Shown: positions 48,282 through 59,257 of the stretch, piece by piece
Position numbering within the stretch: the stretch's first letter is position 1
Layout: every line of letters begins with the position of its first letter
The notes under the pieces: generated by a model
What the model was told of the DNA's origin: nothing
Seen by the model: only the letters and a program-made list of their open reading frames with translations
Database searches by the model: none
Program-made: the position numbers and the translations under genes
NCBI GenBank assembly: GCA_018894105.1
Contig: CM032125.1
Span: forward strand, 34,829,032-34,893,031
Direction: 5' to 3'
Length of the DNA stretch: 64,000 bases
Origin: Jacaranda mimosifolia
Lineage: Eukaryota > Streptophyta > Magnoliopsida > Lamiales > Bignoniaceae

Positions 48282-50280
48282 TCAATCAATGGTTCCACTC
48301 CTCTTGCCGAAATTGATCTTTCATTCAACTATTTCGAAGTCTCCACTTTGGCATCAATGGATTGGTTCTCAAACTTTAGCAATACCGGTCTCACTTCCAT
48401 TGATATCAGTTATAACAATATGCCAGGTCCTAGTCCTAATGTTATTGAGGACATGACATCACTTACATCTCTTTATCTATATGAAATTGGTCTTGAAGGT
48501 GGTATTCCTAAATATTTTGGGAATATGAGCAGTTTGATATATATAGATTTGGGGTGGAATAATTTGACTGGAGAGTTTTCTAATCTATTGATGAATTTCT
48601 CTGGGCCTATAGAGAAAAACCTACAACGCCTTTGGTTGGATAGGAATAGAATAAGTGGATCATTCTATAATGTGTTGAGGTTTTCATCCTTAAAGGTATT
48701 GTATCTTTGGTCAAATCAATTGACTGGGTCCATTCAAGAAGGTTACTTAAAATTACCCCATCTTCTTTCGCTATATTTGTCTTCAAATTCATCTCTTATA
48801 GTGAAATTCAGCCCTGTCTGGGTTCCTTTTTTGCAGCTACAATATTTGTATTTGAAGAGATGCAAATTAGGACCACATTTCACTATATTTGTCTTCAATC
48901 AATTTATAGATGTTGGTTTGGTGATGTTGCTTCTCGACTCCAATATCTGAAAGCATCAAATAACCAATTGTATGGTGTCTTTCCTCACTTTTCACTCTCT
49001 ACCATATCCTTTAGTATTCCAAAGATATTGGATCTATCAAGAAATAAAATTTCGGGTTCAATGCCATATTCGAGATTGGGAGTTCATTGACCTCTCGGAT
49101 AACCTATTATCGGACTAAATTCCTGATTGTTTTACTTATTTTAAGGGGTTAAAATTTCTTAACTTAGCAACAATAAATTTTCAGGAAAGCTACCTCACTC
49201 ATCTGGCTCGCTAAATGCCCTTTATTTATTGCACTTACAGAACAATACTTTCTGTTGAGGACTTCCCACTTCTATGGCAAATTGCACAAACCTAATCATG
49301 ATTGACATGGGAGGAAATAGATTGACTGGGAAAACACTAGCTTGGATTGGAGAGAAATTTTCACAGCTGAAGATTCTAGTCCTACATTCCAATAAGTTTA
49401 CGATAGCATACCTTCAAACCTATGTGGTCTAGTAAATGTTCAAATTTTAGACCTCTCCGCCAACAAGATTTCTGGGGTTAAACCAACTTATGTACATAAA
49501 TATATTGCCATGACTAGGAAACTAAATGAAACTATGTCGTCCATCCCTAATTCGCCGATCTATGCTCAATTTTTATATTGAAGTGAAATCTATGAAATGG
49601 AAAGTGCATATTTCATTTGGAAAGGAATGGAGGTCAAGTACACAAATAATCTAGGTCTTGTGAAATTGATTGATCTTTCAAGCAATAACATCTGGTGGAA
49701 TTCCTTCGGAGATCACAAAATTAGTTGGTTTGATCCAATTAAACCTTTCCACAAACAATTTGGCTGGATCAATTCCTGATAACATTGGTGAATTAAAGTG
49801 CTTGGATTCTCTTGATTTTTCAAGAAATCACCTCTTAGGCAGTATTCGGACAAGCCTAAGCGAATTGAACTTCCTTGGAGTCTTGAATTTGTCGTAAAAT
49901 AATTTTTCTAGCAGAATTCCTCCAAGCCCTAAATTGTTGAGTTTCGATGAGTCAACATATATCGGCAATTCAGGTCTGTGTGGGCATCCACTCAATAAAT
50001 CTTGCCTGAGAGATGAACCCCATCAAGATTCAAATTCTATCGTTGATGACAACAATACAATGAGCAAGGAGGAGTCTGAAGATGATGGGTTTATAACTAA
50101 AGTATTCTACATTGCCTTGGGACCGGGTTTTATAGTTGGATTTTGGGGAATTTTTGGAGCAATATTGTTCAACAAGGCAACGAGATATGCACTTCTCAAG
50201 GTGTGCAACATTGTTGAAGATTTCATGTATGTAAGGGTGGAGCTTACTAAGGCTCGTTTGCTGAGATATTTTCAAAATGG

Positions 50281-51259
50281 GTGAGTGTTTATTACAATTC
50301 CACTTATGTTAAACTTTTTATTCCAATAATACACTGATCTACATCATGGTTCGCCGGATCGGCGATTTTTCGGCCGGAACGGACAGCAAGGTTCCGTCGC
50401 ACCGGTGTGGAACGTGGCTGTGTTAGGAACGGCCAAAATGGGCCGATTTAGCGCCGATACACCGCTACACACTGATAAATCGCCGCCTCTCGGTGAATCG
50501 GAACGGGAAAGTGAAATGATACGGGCATTGAGTTTGGCTGCAGTCTGCAGAGTGAGCTTCTGATGCAATGCCGCTGGGAACTACTTGGTTGAGGCCAGTT
50601 GCTGGGCTCTCCACCGTCTGTATAGCCGTGGCGTTGCTTTCATCCACCGATTTGTCGCCGGCGGAAAGAGCCACCAACTTCAGACCCAGAGCTTGTCCGA
50701 TTGTTAGGCCTCTTTAAAATTTGGAGCATTCTCCTCATTGGCCGAATAATACTTCAGAAATTTGAGACATTGGAAATGGCAGAATTGAGAGATTGGAGAT
50801 GGCTTGGGTGATTGGAAATGGCAGAGTTGCAAAAATGGTGAATTGGTGGTCGGAGAAGAAGAAGGTTGGGAATATTTCTGTAGAAAATAATTGCACTAAA
50901 ATTGCCATTCCACAAACTAGTAAAGAATTAGTTTTATTATAATTATTTTTATTTTTATTATACTGTATGATATTTTTTCTAATATTTATGAATTTTGCTA
51001 AACTTTTGTAATATATAATTAATTTATGATGCCCAAAATTATGTTAATTATTTTATATAAGTAAAAAATAGAGTTTTAAATGATTTAGTTTATTTCATAA
51101 TTTACTGGAATTTTTTGAATAATTTTATTAGAAATTATGCGGAACGTCCGCGACCGTTCCGCGATGTTGCAATGGAACTGGAACCTTGCCCTCCGTTCCG
51201 ATCCCCGCGACCGTTCTTGCGAACCATGATCTACATTATATTGTTTGTGTTCTTAGCAG
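50281..51259 (+). other. 3'-terminal intron of the RLP pseudogene, enlarged by a hAT element
   Basis: A GTGAGT donor at 50281 lies within the last codons. A 'ttcttagcag' acceptor ends at 51259. Removing the 884-bp element and one 8-bp duplication leaves 87 bases, close to the 84 and 94 bases of the paralogues. Spliced and unspliced RNA both end Asn-Gly-TGA. Confidence 0.5.
50345..51228. mobile_element. hAT-type non-autonomous element with perfect 8-bp target duplication
   Basis: The termini are the perfect 10-bp inverted repeat 'catggttcgc'. A longer imperfect match follows ('gatcgg', 'cggaacgga', 'caaggttcc' in the same order from each end). Both flanks read 'atctacat' (50337-50344 and 51229-51236), fitting the hAT nTnnnnAn preference. 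The ends are notably GC-rich with repeated 'ggaacg' motifs; the centre is AT-rich. No transposase frame is present. Confidence 0.8.
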
Positions 51260-51340
51260 GTGATTTCTCTGTTAACAACACTTGAAGTGGTTTTAATGAG
51301 TTTAGCATCTCAAATAAATGGGTGTTTTACTTTCTGCATT
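51260..51340 (+). other. 3'-untranslated exon of the plus-strand RLP pseudogene
   Basis: Starts after the 'tagcag' acceptor, with AATAAA near 51315-51320. The same text follows the orphan acceptor at 36130. Confidence 0.5.
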
Positions 51341-52379
51341 TTGGACATTTTGTGATTTCTTTCTACTGTAAGAAGCCTCTTAGTGTTCCTTAGGAAAATC
51401 CTGCAAGAATTTGCATTTCTTGTTGGCTAGTATAATAATCTGTTTCTGTTGTGTATAAAATTAATCTACAAATATAATGTGGATCCGCTTAATTCTGCTG
51501 TATACCCCGACATTCTTGATTGTATTGGAAGGTCAAAATTAAGCTGAAATCATTTCTGCTTAACAATCATTTTTAGCTGTGAGACCATTTATCTTAATTT
51601 CTTGCATTTTTGATTCGTATCAAAGGGACATAACATATTGACTCTTCATATATACAGACATGAGAAAAATACTATGAATAGAGTGCACTCTGTTTGGGTA
51701 AGGGAACATTTATTTGTTAATAATTTTTCCACTCACTTAGTGTAAAGTGTACTGCTGGAACATATCTTCTAAGAAATCTTCTCATGGTTGCTCACGGTGC
51801 ATTTTCTGGGCCTCTTATTGTTTAAAATTGACATATAATTATACAGGTAAAAGTGAGTTGTTAATTATATTCTCTTATTAAAATTAGTATATTCCTTTTA
51901 GATATTGAAACAATAAATTTTTCTGTATATATTTGAATAGTGGACTGTGTTGTATGTCTTGTAATCACCTTGTTAAGTTTGCGTTAATATAGAAAAAGTG
52001 GCTGCAGTATTTCCTGATATTTCAGCACTGCTAAATTAAGCCAGCCGACCGATCTATATATTGAGATAGAATTGTACATCAGATCCAAGATAAGAGTTAA
52101 TTCACGAGACATGAATACAACTTTAGCAACATAGATTAATATTATAAAGACTAACCAACAAGACACGCAACTTCTAGTGGAACAGCAAGGAGCTACGTGC
52201 AGTAGAAAGAGATCATAAAAATTCAAAATGTAAAAGATAAAAAACACATTTATTAGAGATGTTAAACTCATGAAAATCACTTCAAGTGTTGAAGAACATA
52301 GACCATATTATGTAAATCTGTGTATTATTAGAAAACAATTAAGGTTCACCATAATTGCAGATTGAAGAAACACTCTCAC
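51341..52379. other. Tail-to-tail spacer between two RLPs
   Basis: The left part is the 3' flank of the plus-strand pseudogene (matching 2470-3000 reversed). The right part is the 3' flank of the minus-strand gene (matching 19610-20040). The minus-strand 3' exon near 52250-52295 lacks the block with the splice acceptor, so that gene probably ends without the terminal intron. No other gene seen. Confidence 0.5.
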
Positions 52380-55367
52380 CTATTTTAAAAAAAATCTTCG
52401 TGAACGATCCTTAGTGAGCTCCACTCTCACATACGCAATGTCTTCAAGAATGTTGTATATTTGGAGAAAAATGTATCTCATTGCCTTGTTGAACAATATT
52501 GCTCCAAAAATTCCCCAAAATCCCACAATGAAACCAAGTCCTAGTGCAATGTAGAATTCTTTAGTTATAAACCCATTATCTTTAGACTCCGCCTTGCTCA
52601 TTGAATTGTTGCCATCAGCATTGAAATCTGAATCTTGATAGGATTCATCTCCCGGACAAGATTTATTTAGTGGAATCCCACACAGACATGAATTGCCAAT
52701 GTATGTTGATTCACTGAAAGACAATAATTTAGTGCTTGAAGGGATTCTGCCAGACAAGTTGTTGTAGGATAAGTTCAAGACTCCAAGGAAGCTCAATTCA
52801 TCCAGGCTTGTTGGAATAGCACTTGAGAGCTTGTTTCTTGAAAAATCAAGAGAATCCAAAGACTTCAACTCACCAATGTTATAAGGAATGGGTCCAGTCA
52901 AATTATTTTTGGAAAAGTTCAATGCAATCAAACCGACTAATTTTGTAATCTCAGGAGGGATTTCACCATCTAATTTATTATTTGAAAGATCAATAAGTTT
53001 CACAAGGCCTAGATGGTTTGTATAATTGACCTCCATTCCTTTCCACATGAAATATGCACTTTCCACTTGATAGGCATAATCCACATATGGATTTGGCCTC
53101 GCCCAAATATTGAGTAATGGCTCATTTTCTTTTCGGGTCATGGCAATATATTTCTGTACACAAGTTGGTATAACTCCGGAAATGTTGTTGGAAGAGAGAT
53201 CCAAAATTTGAATATCTGTTAGACCACACAAGTTTGAAGGTATGCTACCATAGAACTCATTAAAACGTAGAATTAGAACCTTGAGCTGTGAAAATCCATC
53301 TCCTATCCAAGCTGGTATTTTTCCAGTCAATCTGTTTTCTCCAAGATCAATCATCTTCAAGTTTGTGCAATTTGCCATAGAAGCCGGAAGTCCTCCCGAG
53401 AAGTTATTATGACGTAAATGCAGCAAAGAGAGGACACTTAGCGAACCAAATGAGTGAGGTATCTTTCCAGAAAAGTTATTGTTTGCCAAATTGAGATATT
53501 GTAAACTCTCAAAGTGACTAAAACACTCAGGAATTCGATCAAAGAACAGGTTATCTGAGAGGTCGATCAACCCCCAGTCTCTAGTGTGGCACAAAAAATT
53601 GATTGAACCTGATAGTTTGTTTCTTGATAGATCCAACATCCTTTCAAAATTAAAAACATTAGGAAAGAAAGTATCAAAGATGGTATACAAAGAAAAGTTC
53701 GGAAAGACACCATACATTTGGTTATTTGATGCATTCAGATGTGAAAGTGCAGGAGCCATACCACCAAACCAACCAGGAATTACATCTGAAATTCCGGCAC
53801 TGGATATGTCAATATCAACAAGATATTTTTGTGTTTTAAGCCACAAAGGGAAATGGGGCCCTAATCTGCAATGCCGCAACCTCAAACGTCGTAGTTGGAA
53901 AGGAGGAATCCAATGAGGGCTACACTTCACTATCAGAAGTGAGTTTGAAGATAAGTCCAATTCCTGTAGTCGAGGTAGGTTGGACATGAAGGCCTCTGTG
54001 ATTGTGCCTTCCAACTGGTTTGAACCAATCTGTAGAATTTCCAGGTTCGATAGGCTTCCAATGCTTTCAGTTAAAAATCCATCGAAGTTATTCATTTCCA
54101 GATTTAATGTTTCCAATGATGAAGAAAGTGATAGATCAGGCACGGGACCTCTAAGTGAGTTTGAAGACAAATCTAGTTTAAGAAGATGGGGTAGTTTCAG
54201 ATAGCCTTCTAGGATGGACCCATTCAATTGATTTCCCTGGAGTTTTAATTCCTTCAAGGATGAAAACCTTGACACATTGAAGAACGATCCACTTATTGTA
54301 TTGCCACTTAAATCAAGATACTCTAGTTTTTCTTCAATTCTCCCAGACAAATTCATCATTAGCTCAGAAAACTCTCCAGTCAAATTGTTTAAACTTAGAT
54401 CTAAATCTATCAAACTGCTCATATTCCCAAAATATTTAGGAACCCCACCTTCAAGGCCAGTTAGAGCAAGATCGAGATGCTCAAGGGACATCATGTTCTG
54501 GAAAACATCAGGAACGAGACCTGACATATTAGTATAAGCAAGATAAATGGAAGTGAGGCCAGTACTGCTGAAATTTGAGAACCAATGGATTAATGTCAAG
54601 GGTGATACTATATTTGGATTCCATGTGAGATCAAGGACGGAAAGAGGAACGGAAGCATTGATTGAGGGCAACAAAGGAGGAGGAATATCTTGTAGTTCAC
54701 CAAATCTCAAATGCAATTCTTTGATGGAAGTTAGTTTGCTAATTGCAAGTAACCAATTGGTTGCTTCTGAGAGGTTCGTACCTAGGAGATCAAGGTATTC
54801 AAGGGAATGAAGATGAGAAACCCAATCAAGACTTTTGCTAGAACAATGTTCGTTACCTCCAAGATCAAGATGTAACAATTTGGATAGGTTCCCAAGATGG
54901 TGTGGAATTGGTCCACTGAAATAAGCATTCCCAAGTTTGAGATACCGTAATTCACTAAGTGAACCAATGAACTCAGGAATAGGGGCATAATCAAAATAAT
55001 TGAAAGTGAGGTCTAGATATTGTAAGTGGTGCAGTTGAAGCAATGAGTTGCTAATGTTACCTTTTAGAGGAGGACCATCAAATCCAAGTTTATTGCCAAG
55101 ATCCAATCGTGTGACATGATTGGTTTGATTATGGCACCATACCCCTTTCCATCTACAACAGTACCTTTTATTTGCTTTGTTACTCCAAGAAGAGAGTCGG
55201 CCATGTGTATCAACGAGGTTGTCTTTGAACTTGAGTAGAGCTTGTCTCTCCCTTTCCAAGCACTTAATTCTATTGCCACTCGCTACTTCTAGAGAATGTC
55301 CAAGGCTGAGTCTCAAGATTACCAGTGGCGGAAGTAGTAAAAAAGGAAGAAGTTGAAAGGACTTCAT
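52380..55367 (-). CDS. LRR receptor-like protein, EIX2-type, intact (995 aa)
   Basis: Same architecture as the gene at 20049. Signal peptide about 1-23; LRRNT with Cys 36, 70, 71 and 78 around 'CCRWKGVWC'; an LRR array to about 739; and an island about 740-793 that differs strongly from the 20-kb gene ('NIWARPNPYVDYAYQ'). The last LRRs and an acidic 'SCPGDESYQDSDF' stretch lead to a transmembrane helix about 938-960 with GxxxG (GFIVG). The 35-residue tail has YIFL and YNIL (YxxPhi type). The LRRs around 'VLDLTWNPNIVSPLTLIHW' define a subgroup shared with the pseudogene at 26957. A role as a kinase-less surface immune receptor partnered by SOBIR1 is inferred from the family; the ligand is unknown. 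One uninterrupted frame. A TATA box lies about 85 bases upstream. Confidence 0.95.
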   Translation of the reverse strand: MKSFQLLPFLLLPPLVILRLSLGHSLEVASGNRIKCLERERQALLKFKDNLVDTHGRLSSWSNKANKRYCCRWKGVWCHNQTNHVTRLDLGNKLGFDGPPLKGNISNSLLQLHHLQYLDLTFNYFDYAPIPEFIGSLSELRYLKLGNAYFSGPIPHHLGNLSKLLHLDLGGNEHCSSKSLDWVSHLHSLEYLDLLGTNLSEATNWLLAISKLTSIKELHLRFGELQDIPPPLLPSINASVPLSVLDLTWNPNIVSPLTLIHWFSNFSSTGLTSIYLAYTNMSGLVPDVFQNMMSLEHLDLALTGLEGGVPKYFGNMSSLIDLDLSLNNLTGEFSELMMNLSGRIEEKLEYLDLSGNTISGSFFNVSRFSSLKELKLQGNQLNGSILEGYLKLPHLLKLDLSSNSLRGPVPDLSLSSSLETLNLEMNNFDGFLTESIGSLSNLEILQIGSNQLEGTITEAFMSNLPRLQELDLSSNSLLIVKCSPHWIPPFQLRRLRLRHCRLGPHFPLWLKTQKYLVDIDISSAGISDVIPGWFGGMAPALSHLNASNNQMYGVFPNFSLYTIFDTFFPNVFNFERMLDLSRNKLSGSINFLCHTRDWGLIDLSDNLFFDRIPECFSHFESLQYLNLANNNFSGKIPHSFGSLSVLSLLHLRHNNFSGGLPASMANCTNLKMIDLGENRLTGKIPAWIGDGFSQLKVLILRFNEFYGSIPSNLCGLTDIQILDLSSNNISGVIPTCVQKYIAMTRKENEPLLNIWARPNPYVDYAYQVESAYFMWKGMEVNYTNHLGLVKLIDLSNNKLDGEIPPEITKLVGLIALNFSKNNLTGPIPYNIGELKSLDSLDFSRNKLSSAIPTSLDELSFLGVLNLSYNNLSGRIPSSTKLLSFSESTYIGNSCLCGIPLNKSCPGDESYQDSDFNADGNNSMSKAESKDNGFITKEFYIALGLGFIVGFWGIFGAILFNKAMRYIFLQIYNILEDIAYVRVELTKDRSRRFFLK

Positions 55368-55444
55368 TTGAATAATATTTTTGAAATTATTTTCTCACTG
55401 AATGGGATGATCAATTAGGAATGATCTTTTCATGTTCTTGTGGC

Positions 55445-55740
55445 CAATTATATAAGCAACAATGTCTCTGTAATGGCTATATGCATGGAAGACTTGTATG
55501 GTAGTTATGTTGACCCCAAAAGATATAATAAGAAAAGCATTGATGAAAATGCATAAAAGAAAAGGGACAAGGAGGACTTGCATACTAATTAAGTTGGCAC
55601 CTAAAGATTGCATAATAATAAACAATGACGAGGAAATATTAAAAAAAAAAAAAAAGAAAAAAGGGAGGGTTGGGGGGGGGGGGGGCGAGGGAATGATAAA
55701 GAAAAGAAAAGCAAAGGACAAGGAAAGTAGGAAACAAGAA
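55445..55740 (-). promoter_or_regulatory. RLP promoter: TATA box and two upstream repeat units
   Basis: The minus-strand 'gcttatataattgg' lies at 55444-55457. Units with 'gacttgtatggtagtta' and 'gacttgcatactaatta' start near 55490 and 55575. A run of 14 G lies at 55672-55685. The layout matches 28996-29230. Confidence 0.5.
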
Positions 55741-56880
55741 AAATGAGCAACCAATATATTACTACTATAATACAAGCACCGATACACATGGGCTACACCA
55801 CAACAACGCGTGGGCTATTTTTCCAATTTTTCTTTCCTTTATTTATTTTTTTTGTTTTGTTTTTTTTGGGTTTTATCTCGAATGAAACAGTGCTGTTTGG
55901 AATTTTTTGCTGCTTTATAAAGTGGAAGTGCTGCATGCATTGTATTAGTGGTGGAACCCACTAAATTGGTTAGGGGAAAAACCCGATGGATGACCCCTTT
56001 TTATTTGTTTTTTGCTTTATTTTTTGCTGTTATGTTGTTCCGTACACTGTGCTGTATCGTTTGTTTATTTTTGTGTCTTCAGTTGGCAGATTTATTGCAG
56101 GTGGCACAAGCGTGGGTGAAAGGGAATATGACAGATTTCTATTCTTGTGACCCACTCACATGGGCGAAAGGGAATAGATTACAGACTTTGATTCTTGTGA
56201 TGCAGTTTTCTTTTCTTTTCTCTTTTTTTTTTTTTTTCCCCATTTCAACCCACTTTTTTCTTTTTCCTTTTATTTTCTTGAAGAAAGCCGAAAAGAATAA
56301 TACCATCAGATTCCTTCCCTCTGCCCCCTCCGCCCGCCACCCCTTTTCTCTTTCTTGGAAGATTTTAAATAAAAAGGACTATGTTAATGAAAACATTTCA
56401 ATCGTGAGGATAATAGATTAGGTTAGTTTTAATATTTATCAAATTAAATAGTGGGGCACATCACAACAATGGCCACAAAAGATAAAAAATAATAATAAAA
56501 GAACCTTCTTTTAACAAACATCACAACCTATCAGCTATATAAAGGAAAAAATAAAAAATTTAAATAAAAGTTGTCATACAAATTTTTGCTAACCAATTCA
56601 TCTAGGCCTACAACTTTACTTACATAAAGCCAAAATCAAGACAACAACTACTGTAGAAAATACAACAACCTAAAGCAATTTCCCCTTTCGAAAAATGTCG
56701 TCCTTGTTGGAGTGCCCTTCTATTGTCTTGGGCTCTTTTTGGTTGTATCTTGGGTGATTTTTGAAAAATATTCTGTATAAAGGTATTTTGAGAGTTAAAA
56801 TTAGGGAATGAACCCACTGTTTGGTTTTGTTATGAGAAAAACAATAAATAGAATTGTTTGTTTGATATTGTTTTGAAAAA
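55741..56880. other. Low-complexity intergenic DNA with a short direct repeat
   Basis: The sequence leaves the RLP spacer type here. An imperfect repeat of about 42 bases ('gggtgaaagggaata...ttcttgtga') lies near 56111-56152 and 56160-56202. The 157-codon frame at 55948-56421 is mostly translated pyrimidine tract and is not taken as a gene. Confidence 0.4.
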
Positions 56881-57626
56881 GCTAAATTTTACTATAAATG
56901 TCAAATCAATAAATTTTTTATTGAGTTTGCAGGAAAATACTGTATTTTTAAATTTAATCAATGTATGTGGATGGGTGTGGTTCTTTTTTTTTTTTTTTTT
57001 GAGGAAAATATATGTGGTTAATTGATATATGTATAAGTATATTTGTAATGACTTATATGTGATTATGGTGGAGTGATGTGTAATTAATTTAACTTTGATA
57101 TTAAAAATTTATAAATTAGGAAATTATTATGACATAATAATTTGATAAAATTAATAAAAAGCATTGAACAAAAATTATATTATTTAATTATAAAACTTAT
57201 TTAATGATAATTAAGCAAAAAATGGATAAACATATTATTATGCATTGCTAATGATATAAATTTTACTATAAGGTCAAATCAATAGTTTTTTTATTGGGTT
57301 TGTAGGAAGAAATTGTATTTTTAAATTTAATAAACACATATATGGATATGTGTAGTTAATTTATTTTCTTTTGAGGAAAATATATGTGATTAATTGATGT
57401 ATGTATGTGTATATTTGCAATGACTAATATATGATTATGATGAAGTGATGTGTAATTAATTTAATTTTAATATTAAAAAATTTGTAATTAAGAAAATTAT
57501 TATCACATAATAATTTGACGAAATCAATAAAAATTATTAAACAAAAATAATATTATTTAATTATAAAACTTTATTTAACGATAATTAAGCAAAAAATAGA
57601 TAAACATATTATTATGCGCTGCTAAT
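56881..57626. repeat. Tandem duplication of a block of about 370 bp
   Basis: Copy 1 (about 56881-57252) and copy 2 (about 57253-57626) run in parallel from 'aaattttactata' to 'cattgctaat' or 'cgctgctaat'. Landmarks include 'gaggaaaatatatgtg', 'gtgatgtgtaattaattt' and 'gataattaagcaaaaaat'. The copies differ at many sites, so the event is not very recent. Confidence 0.85.
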
Positions 57627-58240
57627 TAAATATTTTTTTAATTTTTTTAAATAATAATATTAATAGTAATTACTTAAGCAAAATTTGAAATAATTTTGAT
57701 AATATTTTAATTAAGATGTAATCATTAATATATTTACTAATTTAAATAATATTTTAATTAATAATATATTTACTAGTAAATATACGAGTTAACAAAAATA
57801 TTATTTATATCTAATAAATATATAATTATAAATGTATTTAATGTATAATTAAATATATATATATATATGTAATAATTAAAAAATATTGAACAAATAACTA
57901 AATATATAAAAAATAAATAAAATTATATATTAAATTTTTACATAAGATAACCTAACTATGAAATATACTTAACTAACATATTTACTTTGTGATTTGTAAA
58001 TAATTCGTTGAGTTATAAATTAGTTATTTCTAAATAACATATTTTACTCAAAAAAAAAAAGATGAATAAAACAATATTTTCAAATAAAAGTAAATGTTTT
58101 GAATATTTTTGGATAATTAAATTAATTTATTTTATTAATATTTTATTGGATATTTTAGATTATTTAAAAAATTATCACACTATATTTAATTTTTTGGTTA
58201 AATATATTTTATTTTGGATGTACTATTTTATATTAAATAA
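57627..58240. other. Extremely AT-rich DNA, no gene seen
   Basis: No ordered structure or coding signal recognised. Confidence 0.4.
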
Positions 58241-58960
58241 TTAATTGCTTTTGGAAATTTTGTATTTAAAATATTTAAAATGCACATGAACAATGTGAAT
58301 AAGCCCTTTACTTTCAACATTAGTTGGATGAATTATTTTACATTACATAATTGACTGCTTTTGAAAAAATGGTATTTAAAATATTGAAGAAAATGCATCT
58401 TTTAACATGTTGGACTAATTATTTTATATTAGTAATTGACAGCTTTTGAAAAAAATTGTATTCAAAATATTGTAAATGCATCTGAACAATGTTAACAAGC
58501 CAGCATTAGTTGGGATGAGCTATTTTATATTACTTTCAACATAGTTAGATGAATTATTTTATATTACATAATTGACTGCTTTTGGAAAAGTGGCATTTAA
58601 AATATTGAAAATGCATCTTTCAACATCAGTTGGATGAATTATTTTATATTACATACTTGACTGCTTTTGAAAAAAAATGTATTTAATATATTGAAAATGC
58701 AGCTTTCAACATTAGTTGGATGAATTATTTTATACTACATAATTGATTGCTTTTGAAAAAGTTGTATTCAAAATATTGCAAATGCATCTGAACAATGTGA
58801 ATAAGCCCTTCGCTTTGCACCATTAGTTGGGATGTGCTGTTTTATATTGAATAATTGTCTGCTTCTGAAAAATTTGTATTTAAAATATTGAAATGAACAA
58901 TGCGAACAAGCTCTTTACTTTGCAGCATTAGTCGGGATGAAATATTTTATATTATTTATT
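58241..58960. repeat. Degenerate tandem array, about 85-bp unit with a 25-bp optional insert
   Basis: The phrase 'attga.tgcttttgaaaa' recurs at 58241, 58351, 58436, 58572, 58657, 58743 and 58855, that is spacings of 110, 85, 136, 85, 86 and 112. Each unit continues 'gtatttaaaatattgaaaatgcatc' (with changes) and 'ttagttggatgaattatttt'. The longer units carry an extra 'gaacaatgtgaataagccc' block. The array looks like a small satellite in decay. Confidence 0.85.
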
Positions 58961-59226
58961 TTTTTGGTGGTTGAATTATTTCTATCTATTTGAAGATTTT
59001 ATGAGTTACTCTAATTATCTGAATATATATATTAATTGAGACTGATTCAATATTAGGTTAATTTTGTAATGTGGATGGGTACTTCGTAGTGTAGCTTCTA
59101 TTGTTAAGAATTTAACTCTACTTTTTGAATAAAAAAGATAAGCATTCTTAATGGTAGTTGAAAATTTAATTCTCATCTTTGGATTTTTTTTGCTTGTCAT
59201 GTAGCATTTTGGAGTTAGTGATTCTT

Positions 59227-59257
<31 letters not shown>

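Larger units (their letters stand above)
45182..50284 (+). pseudogene. LRR receptor-like protein, pseudogene split by a solo LTR
   Basis: Start at 45182, signal peptide and 'LEVESGSSNTCLEKE'. A 2.38-kb LTR then interrupts the LRRNT cap. After the LTR the cap continues ('[13 protein letters not shown]', then a stop where Trp is expected) and the LRRs follow in several frames: 47779-47973, 48150-48950, 48707-49090, 49597-49779, 49670-49897 and 49934-50284. The last piece holds the juxtamembrane region, a transmembrane helix ('GFIVGFWGIFGAILF') and a tail with 'YALL'. A run of 23 C at 48259-48281 expands a Pro stretch. Even without the LTR the codon after the insertion site is TAA. Many lesions; non-functional. 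A terminal intron with a hAT insertion follows. Confidence 0.9.

Noticed and set aside
20049..55367. Receptor kinase rather than receptor-like protein
   Set aside because: Both intact proteins end about 35 residues after the membrane helix, with no kinase sequence downstream on that strand.
55948..56421. 157-codon plus-strand frame with hydrophobic runs
   Set aside because: Hydrophobicity comes from translated pyrimidine tracts (poly-Phe, poly-Leu). No gene structure or conserved motif.
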